Position numbers and translations under genes: made by a program. A stretch of 64,000 nt of DNA from Desulfoluna limicola (GTDB lineage: Bacteria > Desulfobacterota > Desulfobacteria > Desulfobacterales > Desulfolunaceae): assembly GCF_021654575.1 (NCBI RefSeq), contig NZ_AP024488.1, forward strand, positions 930,001 through 994,000, in the 5' to 3' direction. The first letter of the stretch is position 1. Every line of letters starts with the position of its first letter. Positions 27,755 to 36,512 of the stretch are shown piece after piece. Under the pieces are notes generated by a model. The model was not told the DNA's origin. It ran no database searches and saw only the letters and a list, made by a program, of their open reading frames with translations.

Positions 27755-27866
27755 TTGGAGGCGGGCGCAGCCCGCGGTGAACGCTTTTGCGATTTACCCC
27801 GAGGGACGAGGGGCAAATCGCAAAGGCAATCAGGTTTCCAGGTGCCTCCACCTGGCTGCCGGAGGC
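27755..27866. repeat. Palindromic element half copy upstream of glgA
   Basis: The copy ends GCTGCCGGAGGC and has stem CCAGGTG/CACCTGG. Its outer stem is unusually TTTGCGATTT/AAATCGCAAA around loop variant GAGGGACGA. It fills the space 42 bases before the glgA start. The rest of the 27636-27907 gap shows nothing recognisable. Confidence 0.8.
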
Positions 27867-27907
27867 TTGGCGTTTTATCTCACCTTTGAAGATAGAAAGC
27901 AGAGACT

Positions 27908-29422
27908 ATGCCCAACACTCGAAACAGAACGCCCCGGGTGCTTATTGTGACGCCGGAGATTACCTACCTTCCCGCCGGGATGGGGGAGGGCGCGGACCGG
28001 ATGCGTGCAAAGGCGGGGGGGCTTGCCGATGTGTCGTCTTCGTTGATCCGGGCTCTCTATGACCAGGGAGGGGACGTTCATGTGACCCTCCCCAATTACC
28101 GGGCCATTTTCCGAGATCAGCTGGAGAATGATTTTGACGAAAAGGTGGATCGCATTCGCAGCTCCATCACCAGCGATCGGATTCATCTGGCCGAGGACCG
28201 GGCGTTTTTTTACCTCAACCAGGTCTATTCCGGTTATGGGGGAGAGGACATCAAGATCTCCCTGGCTTTTCAGCGGGAGGTGATCAACCATGTGATCCCG
28301 AGGGTGAAGCCGGACCTGATTCACTGCAACGACTGGATGACGGGGCTTATTCCGGCCATGGCAAGGCGTGTGCGAATTCCCTGCCTGTTCACCCTGCACA
28401 ACATCCACAGCCGCGAGACGGTGATGGCGACCATTGAAGACAGGGGGATCGATACCGCCGACTTCTGGGAAAACCTCTATTTTACCCGACCACCCGAAAG
28501 TTACGAGTCGTCTCGGGACACCAATTTTGTGGATTACCTGGTCAGCGGTGTTTTTGCCTCCCATTATGTCAACACCGTCAGCCCCACCTTTTTCCAGGAG
28601 ATAGTCAACGGGTTGCATGGCGTGGTGACTCCTCATCTGAGGCGAGAGCTTGCCAACAAGTGGCATGCGGGGTGTGCCGCTGGGATATTGAACGCACCGG
28701 ATGAAACCTACAACCCGGAAACCGACCCGGCTCTGGTATGGAATTACACAGCGGAGAGCCATAAGGCGGGCAAACGGTCCAACAAGATCCACCTTCAAGA
28801 GCGGCTGGGGTTGCGATGCGACCACAACGCCCCACTCTTTTTCTGGCCTTCACGGCTGGACCCCCTGCAGAAGGGGTGCGGGCTTCTGGCGGAGATTCTC
28901 TACGACACCCTCTCCCATTACTGGAACGATGGGATGCAGGTGGTGATGGTTGCCGATGGAGCGTTTTGGCCCCACTTTGAACACATTATCAGAACCTTTA
29001 ACCTGCAGGACCGAGTGGCTCTCTGTCCCTTTGAAGAGTCCCTGTCGCGGTTGGCTTATGCGGCGTCGGATTTTCTTTTCATGCCCTCGAAATTCGAGCC
29101 CTGCGGCCTGCCCCAGATGATTGGTCCCCTGTATGGGAGTCTGCCGGTTGCCTGTGATACCGGAGGTATCCACGATACCGTCACTCACCTGGACTCGGCC
29201 AAGGGGCTCGGCAACGGCTTTCTCTTTACGTCCCATGACGCCGGGGGGCTGCGCTGGGCCGTGGATGAAGCCATGGCGTTCTGGCAAAAGCCGGAGGCTT
29301 TCAAGCGGGCTCAGATCAACCGGATCATGGAAGAGAGCAGCAGAACCTTTAACCACACTGTTACGGCAAATCGGTACATTGACCTCTATGAGACGATGCT
29401 TGAACGGCCCTTTATTGTGTAG
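27908..29422 (+). CDS. glgA: Glycogen synthase (GT5)
   Basis: This 504-residue starch/glycogen synthase extends alpha-1,4-glucan from a sugar nucleotide. The N-terminal acceptor and nucleotide motif KAGGLADVSSSLI is at about 35-47, and the C-terminal donor site includes FMPSKFEPCGLPQM and a GGIHDTVTH loop. Its N-terminus has an insertion (PAGMGEGADRMRA) before KAGG. No glgC (ADP-glucose pyrophosphorylase) is present in the cluster, so the donor must be made elsewhere and could be ADP- or UDP-glucose. The stop overlaps the likely start of the branching enzyme. Confidence 0.93.
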   Translation: MPNTRNRTPRVLIVTPEITYLPAGMGEGADRMRAKAGGLADVSSSLIRALYDQGGDVHVTLPNYRAIFRDQLENDFDEKVDRIRSSITSDRIHLAEDRAFFYLNQVYSGYGGEDIKISLAFQREVINHVIPRVKPDLIHCNDWMTGLIPAMARRVRIPCLFTLHNIHSRETVMATIEDRGIDTADFWENLYFTRPPESYESSRDTNFVDYLVSGVFASHYVNTVSPTFFQEIVNGLHGVVTPHLRRELANKWHAGCAAGILNAPDETYNPETDPALVWNYTAESHKAGKRSNKIHLQERLGLRCDHNAPLFFWPSRLDPLQKGCGLLAEILYDTLSHYWNDGMQVVMVADGAFWPHFEHIIRTFNLQDRVALCPFEESLSRLAYAASDFLFMPSKFEPCGLPQMIGPLYGSLPVACDTGGIHDTVTHLDSAKGLGNGFLFTSHDAGGLRWAVDEAMAFWQKPEAFKRAQINRIMEESSRTFNHTVTANRYIDLYETMLERPFIV

Positions 29423-31457
29423 TGAGGCTGGCAGTGGCCACGGGAGCACACGCCTGGATCATGCCGGTGAGCTGGCCGCCACCCTTGTCAGTCTGGATCC
29501 CTGCCTGAAACCATACGGATCGGTGCTGGTACGGCGCCTGGAGCAGGTGAACCTTGCCCTGAAGAAGCTGACAATCCGGGGAAGCCTTCGGGAGGCCGCA
29601 TCCACGCATCTGTCCCTCGGGCCGAGGTATGAAAACGGGTTCTGGCGCATTGGCGAGTGGGCACCCAACGCCACGGCCATTTTTCTCATCGGCCCTTTTT
29701 CCGATTGGAAGGAGATGCCGGAGTTTGCCCTTAAACGAAGAGACGGATCAGATTGCTGGGAGATGTCACTTCCCGAGGAAGCGATGCCCCACGGCACTCT
29801 GTTTCGGTTTGGTATGCACTGGAGGGGCGGTTCCGGTGACCGTATCCCCTCCCATGCCGACAGAGTGGTTCAGGATGTTCACACCAACATCTTCAACGCC
29901 CAGGCGTGGCGACCGGATCCGTACGTGTGGCAGCATGGAACCATGACGGAAAAATTGCGTGCCCCCCTTATCTATGAAGCCCATGTGGGGATGGCGGGAG
30001 AGGGGGATGGGGTGGCCGATTTCCATCACTTTACCGAGCACGTGCTGCCCCGCATAAAGCGAGCCGGGTACAACACCCTTCAGCTCATGGGGATCCCTGA
30101 ACACCCTTACTACGGATCCTACGGGTACCATGTGACAAGCTATTTTGCCGTTTCATCACGCTTCGGACCCCCCGAAGCCTTTAAACGCCTGGTGGATACG
30201 GCTCACGGCATGGGGCTTCGGGTGATTATCGATATGGTGCACTCCCATGCGGCGGGAAACGAGGTGGAGGGCCTCAGTCGGCAGGACGGGACGCCCCACC
30301 TCTATTTCCATGCAGGTGACAGGGGGCGGCACGAGGGATGGGATTCCCGTTGTTTTGACTACGGGAAAGAGGGCGTGGTGCGGTTTCTCCTGTCCAACTG
30401 TCGCTACTGGCTGGAGGAGTATCGGGTGGATGGCTTTCGGTTTGATGGGGTCACCAGCATGATCTACCACCACCGGGGGATGAACCGCAGCTTTACCCAC
30501 TATGACGATTACTACGGCGATGAGGTCGATGAAGAGGCCCTGGTTTACCTTTCCCTGGTCAACCGCCTGATTCATGAGATCAACCCGTCGGCCATCACCA
30601 TTGCCGAAGACGTCAGCGGCATGCCGGGCCTGGCGTATCCTCGGGAATTCGGGGGCACGGGGTTTGATTACCGGTTTGCCATGGGGCTGCCGGATCTCTG
30701 GACAAGGCTGCTTAAAGAGGTGCCGGATGAATCGTGGGACCTTGATAAAATCTGGTTTGAACTCACCAACAGACGGGAGCAGGAACCCACCATCAGCTAC
30801 GCCGAGTCTCATGATCAGGCCCTGGTGGGGGATCAGACCCATTTTTTCCGCATGGCAGGTGCTGCCATGTACGACCACATGGGCAAGGGGGACCCTGATG
30901 CCCATATCGATCGTGCCATGGCCCTTCACAAGATGATTCGGCTCATCACCGTTGCCACGGCCGGGGCCGGGTATCTCAACTTTATGGGGAACGAGTTCGG
31001 GCATCCTGAGTGGATCGATTTTCCGCGCCACGGCAACAGCTGGTCCGGGCATTACGCGAGGCGGCAGTGGAGCCTCGTGGACAATGTGGATCTCAAATAC
31101 CCCTTTCTGGCCGCCTTTGACCGGGAAATGACAGCCCTTGCCGACGCCGGGGATCTGTTTGCCTCACCCCGTGTCCGGCTCCTGGGGATCTCGAACATAA
31201 AAAAATGGCTCGCCTTTGAAAGGGGAGCCATGGTCTTCATTTTCAATTTTCACGCCACCCGATCCCGGGTGGACCATCCGGTGCCGGTTTCTCCCGGCGA
31301 CTACAGCCTCTGCCTCAACAGTGACGGCCAACGGTTCGGCGGACACGGTCGCGTGGAAGAGGAGCAGCGCTTCTTCTCATTCCCCGATGCCAAAGGCGCG
31401 CATCATATTTATGTCTACCTGCCCGCACGAACAGCCCTGGTTCTGAGACGCTCATAA
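29415..31457 (+). CDS. glgB: 1,4-alpha-glucan branching enzyme, eukaryotic-like GH13
   Basis: This enzyme (about 680 residues) makes alpha-1,6 branches in glycogen. It has an N-terminal CBM48-like domain (GEWAPNATAIFLIGPFSDWKE) and a GH13 barrel with GFRFDGVTSM (nucleophile Asp), a catalytic Glu in TIAEDVSGMPG, and SYAESHDQALVG. MGNEFGHPEWIDFPR and the N-terminal DPCLKPY are typical of the branch containing human GBE1. No ATG fits the start. The reading frame passes through the glgA end, and TTG 29415 (or TTG 29400) is the most plausible codon, giving translational coupling. The start is the uncertain part; the product is secure. Confidence 0.9.
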   Translation: MCSEAGSGHGSTRLDHAGELAATLVSLDPCLKPYGSVLVRRLEQVNLALKKLTIRGSLREAASTHLSLGPRYENGFWRIGEWAPNATAIFLIGPFSDWKEMPEFALKRRDGSDCWEMSLPEEAMPHGTLFRFGMHWRGGSGDRIPSHADRVVQDVHTNIFNAQAWRPDPYVWQHGTMTEKLRAPLIYEAHVGMAGEGDGVADFHHFTEHVLPRIKRAGYNTLQLMGIPEHPYYGSYGYHVTSYFAVSSRFGPPEAFKRLVDTAHGMGLRVIIDMVHSHAAGNEVEGLSRQDGTPHLYFHAGDRGRHEGWDSRCFDYGKEGVVRFLLSNCRYWLEEYRVDGFRFDGVTSMIYHHRGMNRSFTHYDDYYGDEVDEEALVYLSLVNRLIHEINPSAITIAEDVSGMPGLAYPREFGGTGFDYRFAMGLPDLWTRLLKEVPDESWDLDKIWFELTNRREQEPTISYAESHDQALVGDQTHFFRMAGAAMYDHMGKGDPDAHIDRAMALHKMIRLITVATAGAGYLNFMGNEFGHPEWIDFPRHGNSWSGHYARRQWSLVDNVDLKYPFLAAFDREMTALADAGDLFASPRVRLLGISNIKKWLAFERGAMVFIFNFHATRSRVDHPVPVSPGDYSLCLNSDGQRFGGHGRVEEEQRFFSFPDAKGAHHIYVYLPARTALVLRRS

Positions 31458-31472
31458 ACCAGGGCCCCCCCC

Positions 31473-31600
31473 CAGTTCGCGAATGCTCTTTCGCCTTCGT
31501 TCCTCAGGCTCATCACATTCGCTGACGGGATGTGCCCGTGGATATCGGCTGAGGGAACGTTTACGCCCGTCGTGATGTCCGAAGGGCGCTTCGTGGTATC
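31473..31600. repeat. Palindromic element with GCCGAAGGGCGCTTCG-type tail
   Basis: It contains GCGAATG/CATTCGC around GCCT/AGGC and the loop TCGTTCCTC, then a GACGGG/CCCGTG segment. It ends with CCGAAGGGCGCTTCGTGG at 31579-31596, a motif shared with 37337, 46747 and 63073. The order of parts matches the element at 37218. Confidence 0.75.
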
Positions 31601-31644
31601 GCCGCATAAAGACTGCTTGACACACACGATCCTAGGTCTACCCT

Positions 31645-31693
31645 GCCTTTAGCCTTTAGCCTTTAGCCTTTAGCCTTTAGCCTTTAGCCTTTA
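31645..31693. repeat. Heptamer tandem array, seven copies of GCCTTTA
   Basis: Seven perfect copies of GCCTTTA run 31645-31693. The final TTA is the TAA stop codon of the minus-strand kinase-like gene. A TTGACACAC...GTCTACC segment precedes the array, as it does near 37410. Confidence 0.95.
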
Positions 31694-32512
31694 TTTATGC
31701 ATCGGCGTGCGTGAAATGGCCTTGGCCTTGAGGTCCAACTCCACTTTTTTGATCCCGTCGATGCCGCAGATGAGGGCACGGATGTCCCGTTCCTTTTTGG
31801 GAATCTGGGCAACCGGAGGATCCATCCTGATCATCACGTTGCCGTCATAGGAGGAGACCTTGGCGTCAAGGTATTTTGGGACAATGGCTGCCTTTACGGT
31901 GGCTGTAAGGGCTCTGTCCTTCAGGAGCTTTTCCGCTTCGGCGGTCTCCTTGAAATACTCTTTTTCAAGGGCACTGCAGATGAGATCCACGCAATCGTCG
32001 ATGGAGATACGTTCAATGTTGATGACGAGGTTGTAAAGCTCCGGATCCCGGGTGTCCATTTTATAAAGAGCCGAGCACCAGTTGTATCGCTCCTTGTCCT
32101 CCTGGGCGACGCGCTTTCTCGCGACGCTTTCGGGGACGTCTTCCCGCTCCATCTCCTCCTGGATCCTGTTCTCCATGCTGTCGATAATTCTGACTTTGAG
32201 CACGTGGGGGATGTTCTGGACAAAGAAGTGACCGACGATGCCGTGATAAATGATGGAACCGTTTTTCAGGTTGTTGAGCAGGGATGCTTTGAAAAAGGAG
32301 ACGTAGCGTTCTTTTCCGTGGGACAGCCGCTCAAAAATTGTGGGGCTGTCATGGATGGCCTTGGCGAGTTTGATTTCCGGAACGTTGTATTGCTCAGATG
32401 CTTCAAGGATGATTTCTCGGGATATGCAATCGTGTCCGAGTCGTTCTGCGATGCGTTCTGCGATGATCCGGCGCTTTTTCTGTGATGGGCTGGATATGGT
32501 GACAATAGGCAT
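31691..32512 (-). CDS. Cytidylate-kinase-like protein, copy A
   Basis: This 273-residue protein resembles the cytidylate kinase-like family (Cytidylate_kin2) over residues 1-200: beta strand MPIVTISS, a helix AERIAERLGHDCISREII, and LEASEQYNVPEIKLAKA. The P-loop is degenerate: where the family has a glycine-rich loop this copy reads SSPSQKKRRII, with no glycine. Residues about 200-273 form a separate small alpha/beta domain (VKAAIVPKYLDAKVSSYDGNVMIRM) that looks BON-like, which I hold loosely. It is a tandem paralogue of copy B next door. Nucleotide kinase activity is doubtful; a regulatory or membrane-associated role is an inference. Confidence 0.75.
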   Translation of the reverse strand: MPIVTISSPSQKKRRIIAERIAERLGHDCISREIILEASEQYNVPEIKLAKAIHDSPTIFERLSHGKERYVSFFKASLLNNLKNGSIIYHGIVGHFFVQNIPHVLKVRIIDSMENRIQEEMEREDVPESVARKRVAQEDKERYNWCSALYKMDTRDPELYNLVINIERISIDDCVDLICSALEKEYFKETAEAEKLLKDRALTATVKAAIVPKYLDAKVSSYDGNVMIRMDPPVAQIPKKERDIRALICGIDGIKKVELDLKAKAISRTPMHK

Positions 32513-32709
32513 TGTGGCTCTCCAAGGGTAAATAATGTACTTGCTTATGATTTTCGGCGCGTATCATAGGCCTGAAGCATCGGAAATACAACCGTGAAGA
32601 TGATGTTTCTGTTGAGAAAAAGCATGAATAAATCAGATGATAAACATCTATATTTTTGATGGTCCAAAGAGGGCTGTGAACTGGGGCGATGGGCTTGGGG
32701 GGAGGTGTT

Positions 32710-33531
32710 CTATTTATGCATGGCAGTCCTGGGCAATGAATTTGAGATGATATTAAAATAGACCTCATTGATTCCCTGCGTTCCCTCGATTAGGGACTTC
32801 ATGTCATCTTTGGTTTTTTCAACTTGAGCCACGGGTTCGGGAAGCTTGATGACGACCTTTCCTGCCTTGGATGTGACCTCGGCGGTGTAGTATTTGTGAA
32901 CAATGGCGGCCTTGATGGTGGCAGAGAGGGCAAGGTCTTTGAGTTGCGCCTCAGCTTTCCTGGTATCCTTGAAGTACGGAAGAGCTAAGGTGTTGCGGAT
33001 GATGGTGATGCAATCCTCCACCGAGACGTATCGGAGATTGATGGTCAGGTCGTAAAGTTCACAATCCCGCGTGTCAATTTTGTAGAGGTAAGAGCTCCAG
33101 TTGAATCGTTCTTTATCATCCTTTGCGATTCGTTTTCGTGCCACGGACTCGGAGACGTTGTCGCGCCCCATCTCCTCTGCGACCCGTGCTTCCATATCTG
33201 CCAGAAGTCTTATTTTCAGAATGTGGGGTACGTCCTGAATGAAAAAGTGCCCGGCGAGGCCATGGTAGACAATGTTTCCATTTTTGAGTCGGTTGAGAAG
33301 TGCGGATTTGATGAAGGCAATGTAGCGTTCTTTTCCGAGCGTGAAACGGTCATAAATGGTCGGCCCGTCATGGATGGCCTTGGCGAGTTTTATCTCGGGA
33401 ACGTTGAACTGTTCTGAGGCTTCCAGAAGGACTTCCCGGGAAATGCACTCATACCCCATGGTTTCGGCGACTTTTTCTGCAACGACTTTTCCTTTGCTGC
33501 AGAAGGACCTGGATATTGTGATGATTGACAT
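32710..33531 (-). CDS. Cytidylate-kinase-like protein, copy B
   Basis: This 273-residue paralogue is identical in length and clearly homologous throughout to copy A (for example CISREVLLEASEQFNVPEIKLAKAIHDGPTIYDRF-type wording). Its P-loop region reads SRSFCSKGKVV, keeping one glycine and a lysine, so it is closer to the family pattern than copy A but still not canonical. The same BON-like tail follows, ending SLPRTAMHK against ISRTPMHK in copy A. A 197-base spacer without a gene separates the pair, and the WecG-STAS gene lies upstream. Tandem duplication with divergence is the simplest reading. Confidence 0.77.
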   Translation of the reverse strand: MSIITISRSFCSKGKVVAEKVAETMGYECISREVLLEASEQFNVPEIKLAKAIHDGPTIYDRFTLGKERYIAFIKSALLNRLKNGNIVYHGLAGHFFIQDVPHILKIRLLADMEARVAEEMGRDNVSESVARKRIAKDDKERFNWSSYLYKIDTRDCELYDLTINLRYVSVEDCITIIRNTLALPYFKDTRKAEAQLKDLALSATIKAAIVHKYYTAEVTSKAGKVVIKLPEPVAQVEKTKDDMKSLIEGTQGINEVYFNIISNSLPRTAMHK

Positions 33532-33651
33532 GGTGCCTCCTCATGTAAGGTGATTGTGCCTTGGCCGACTTTTCCGCGGTGGTGTCAAAAGCCCGCTGAA
33601 ATGCATGCCTGTGCAGGGGCCTAATATTTGAGCGCCTCAGAGAGGCGGTGA

Positions 33652-35238
33652 TCATGGGGTGGGGATTGGCGTAAGGGGCGACTCCATTTTTTTCTCCAGT
33701 TCCTTTCGGGCTGTAGGGAGATCCTTGCGGGAGGAGAAAAAATTGTTCAGCCTGGTGACACAGAGCATCTGTGTAATGCCTTTTCCTGCACCACAGGTGA
33801 GGCAGGTGTGCTTGGACGAGGCAACGGTCTTTTTCATTTTGAGAAGAAGAATAAGGCCGGTGCTGTCCACGAAACTTAAGTTGGTCAGGTCTATGATGAG
33901 GTGCTTGCCGGTGACGGAATCAAGGAGCTGGGGCACATCGATAGCCTGCATTTGGGCTGCGTCCAGGGTTCCGCAAAGTTGAATTTCCCTTGATCCGTGT
34001 GCGGATTTTATCGTGTAGAAAAAGGGGCGGTGGAGCATGGGGTGCTGTCGCGTTTCCATGACGTCTTCTATATCGTCAACCATGTGCTCGGAGAGAAGGG
34101 ACTCCACCCGGTTGAGCTTGAGTACCTTCATCACCGGCGGTTGCACACCCACCATGTGAAAGCCCGCATGCCGTGTGGCGCTTTTTTTCCAGAGGCCAAG
34201 AAGAAACCCCAGGCCCGAGGAATCGATGAAACGGACATCACGGAAGTCCAGGGCCAGGCCATTGTCATTGGCCAACCACTCCTCCTGCCTCTGCTTCAGA
34301 GCAACGATCACCGATGCGTCAAGCTCTTGCGGAAGGGGGACAACGCTGACCTCATTCCGGAGATTGAAAGAGCTCTCCAGTGCCGACAACTTGGGTGGTT
34401 CCACCTGTGCCTTCGGCATGCGGAACCGCTTCCACCGCTCATGGAGGATGACGGGCAAAATCATCACGGAAAACTTGAAGAGGCCGATGACGTATCGTTT
34501 CCAAAGTCGCTTTGGATCCTGGGTGAGGCGATAAACCCATTCAAGGCCTGACGTCTGCATCCAAATCGGTGCCCGGGAAACGGCCCCGGTGATGAACTCA
34601 AACGTTCCTCCGATACCGATGGTGACCCCGGCTCTGAGGCGATATCGGTTTCGGTGGTACCACGCCTCCTGCTTGGGATTTCCAAAGGCCACCAGCAGAA
34701 TGTCCGGATTGGCTCCGTTGATGCGGTGGACTACTTCCGCATCGTCTTCTTCGGCATGGGTCAGCTCTTCCCCGTCAACATGGACAAAGGGAGCATCCAC
34801 CCCGGCTATGATCAAGCCGGGGATGCGCTTTTTCAGGGCTTCGGCGGCGTGCTTTCCCACCTCGCCCCTGCCCCCCAGAAAATAGAGAGATTGTTTTTTA
34901 CCGGTGGCTGTGACGGCAAGCCTGGGGACAAGATCCGCTCCGGTGACCCTCTCCTTGAGCGGGCACCCGAGAATGCGGCTTGCCCAGACCAGAGGCATGC
35001 CGTCGGCGGTGACGAGGTCCGCATGCTGAAGGATGGAGAGGAGCTCCGGGTGCCTCGGCTCCTGCGAAAACCAGCTGAGGGTGTTGATGAGAAAGTCCAC
35101 ATTGACTGTGGCCACCAACCTTGGTTTTCCATCTTCACGGTAGGCGGCCACCATGGCGTGGATACGGTCCACAGTTTCTGCCATGGTGAGGTTGTCCAGG
35201 GGGATCCCTAAAATGAGGACGGTGTCGTTGGTTCGCAT
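33652..35238 (-). CDS. WecG/TagA-family glycosyltransferase fused to two STAS domains
   Basis: This is a 528-residue fusion. Residues about 5-225 are a WecG/TagA/CpsF glycosyltransferase (GT26), with VNVDFLIN, the ADGMPLVWA motif and FGNPKQE. It would add a sugar to a polyprenyl-linked intermediate at the membrane. Residues about 290-385 and 400-500 are STAS domains, each with a phosphorylatable motif: D339-S340-S341-G342 and D458-S459-T460-G461. STAS domains are substrates of RsbW-like kinases, and one such kinase is encoded at the head of this locus. The start at 35238 (MRTNDTV) removes 20 upstream codons. The ribosome site is weak. Confidence 0.88.
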   Translation of the reverse strand: MRTNDTVLILGIPLDNLTMAETVDRIHAMVAAYREDGKPRLVATVNVDFLINTLSWFSQEPRHPELLSILQHADLVTADGMPLVWASRILGCPLKERVTGADLVPRLAVTATGKKQSLYFLGGRGEVGKHAAEALKKRIPGLIIAGVDAPFVHVDGEELTHAEEDDAEVVHRINGANPDILLVAFGNPKQEAWYHRNRYRLRAGVTIGIGGTFEFITGAVSRAPIWMQTSGLEWVYRLTQDPKRLWKRYVIGLFKFSVMILPVILHERWKRFRMPKAQVEPPKLSALESSFNLRNEVSVVPLPQELDASVIVALKQRQEEWLANDNGLALDFRDVRFIDSSGLGFLLGLWKKSATRHAGFHMVGVQPPVMKVLKLNRVESLLSEHMVDDIEDVMETRQHPMLHRPFFYTIKSAHGSREIQLCGTLDAAQMQAIDVPQLLDSVTGKHLIIDLTNLSFVDSTGLILLLKMKKTVASSKHTCLTCGAGKGITQMLCVTRLNNFFSSRKDLPTARKELEKKMESPLTPIPTP

Positions 35239-35316
35239 GGCGGGGCCTTGGAAGAATGGTGAATGGTTAGCAGTGAGTAGGAAAAGGGCGAAAGGCAATG
35301 GTACTGTTCAGCTTGT

Positions 35317-35371
35317 GCCTCCGTCGGCAAGGTGTGCCACCTTGAACGCAGGGAGCGGATGTGAGTCGTGT
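35317..35371. repeat. Palindromic element half copy
   Basis: It begins GCCTCCGTCGGC and has stem CAAGGTG/CACCTTG, followed by a decayed GCGGATG segment. It lies between the two minus-strand polysaccharide genes. Confidence 0.75.
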
Positions 35372-35437
35372 CATGGGCCCTTTTCAACATGTTTTTGGTT
35401 GATTTTTCAGGGGGGGTCCCCCCGTCAGGCAATGTAA

Positions 35438-36457
35438 TCACCTCGAGGAACGAGAGGTGGGAGCAGTTGCAATCCGGTTGTGCAGGGGCCTGTTGCTGAG
35501 CCGTCCGGCCAAGTATCGAAGAACGCCGGCAAACTGGGGAAAGACCACAAAGGCTGAGTGAGCGGCGTAAAGAACCGCCAGACTGCGGGAACAGGCAAAT
35601 TTCTGGATGGTGGGCCTCATCGAGTAAAAGGGCCGTGCGGCAATGAGTAGGGCCAGGAAAAGGCCCGTGACGGGGTGGCCGGCAAGCAGGCCCCCTGCGA
35701 TGAGAAGAAGGGGCAGGCCCCCCCTTGCCGTGACCCGAAGAAGTTCCCTCAGCCAGAGCGGGTCGGGGCTGGTCGCAAAACGCAGGCCGATTTCGGCGTA
35801 CGCGTGGCCACTTCGATACGCTCGCTTAAGGTATTGCCTGAACGTGGACATGTTGATGTCGTGCGTGCTCATGGGGGCGGCAATCCTCAGGATCTCCCAA
35901 CTTTTCCGGCGAATGCGGCGGCTCAGCTCAGGGTCTTCCCCGGCCACAAGCTCGGTGTCAAATCCCTCGGTCTCTTCCAGGGCGTATCGGTAAAGCAGCA
36001 CTTCGCCCCCAAAGTAGCGGCAGGGCCCCTCTTCGTAGCGCCACTCCATCTCGGCGAGCATGTGGTACCGGTTGCGATTTGGTTCCCGCTCCCGCCTGAA
36101 CCCACAGACGCAAGGGGTGTCGTCGGCAAGGTGGGGAAGGGCGGCTTTGAACCATCCCGGCTCCAGGGTGGTGTCGGCATCCATGAACTGGATCAGGGGT
36201 GTGGATAACAGCCGCCACCCTGCGTTGCGCCCCCTGCCCGGTGTGGGGTGGGGGTGGTCCAGACGAATGACCCTGACTCCCTGGATTTCCTCGGCGATTT
36301 CCGGACTCCCATCCGTGGACCCGCCATCCACATACACAATGTCCAGGTGCTCCCTGGGGTAGTCGCAGGTCAACACCGAGTTGATGCACATCTTGAGGTA
36401 TCGGGCCACGTTGATCCCGATGATCACCACACCGATTCTGGGAAGGGGCTCGGTCAT
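35438..36457 (-). CDS. GT2 family glycosyltransferase with C-terminal membrane segments
   Basis: This 339-residue GT-A fold enzyme is membrane-linked. The donor-binding strand VVIIGINVARYL, the VDGGSTDGS motif and the metal motif MDADTT are present, and two or three hydrophobic helices follow from about residue 245. It would transfer one sugar during repeat-unit assembly on the cytoplasmic face. The start at 36457 follows CAGGAGCGCCCC; the frame is open another 54 codons through repeat sequence. The last residues are encoded by a repeat hairpin, so the native C-terminus may have been longer. Confidence 0.88.
   Translation of the reverse strand: MTEPLPRIGVVIIGINVARYLKMCINSVLTCDYPREHLDIVYVDGGSTDGSPEIAEEIQGVRVIRLDHPHPTPGRGRNAGWRLLSTPLIQFMDADTTLEPGWFKAALPHLADDTPCVCGFRREREPNRNRYHMLAEMEWRYEEGPCRYFGGEVLLYRYALEETEGFDTELVAGEDPELSRRIRRKSWEILRIAAPMSTHDINMSTFRQYLKRAYRSGHAYAEIGLRFATSPDPLWLRELLRVTARGGLPLLLIAGGLLAGHPVTGLFLALLIAARPFYSMRPTIQKFACSRSLAVLYAAHSAFVVFPQFAGVLRYLAGRLSNRPLHNRIATAPTSRSSR
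35439..35459. repeat. GAGGAACGA loop hairpin forming the end of a glycosyltransferase gene
   Basis: CACCTC (35439-35444), loop GAGGAACGA and GAGGTG (35454-35459) form the hairpin. On the minus strand it encodes the last residues (SRSS) of the adjacent GT2 gene and overlaps its stop. Confidence 0.8.
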
Positions 36458-36512
36458 GGGGCGCTCCTGATTTGTAAGGTGGGGTTGGGCTGGGTAAAAG
36501 GGAAAAAGCATG

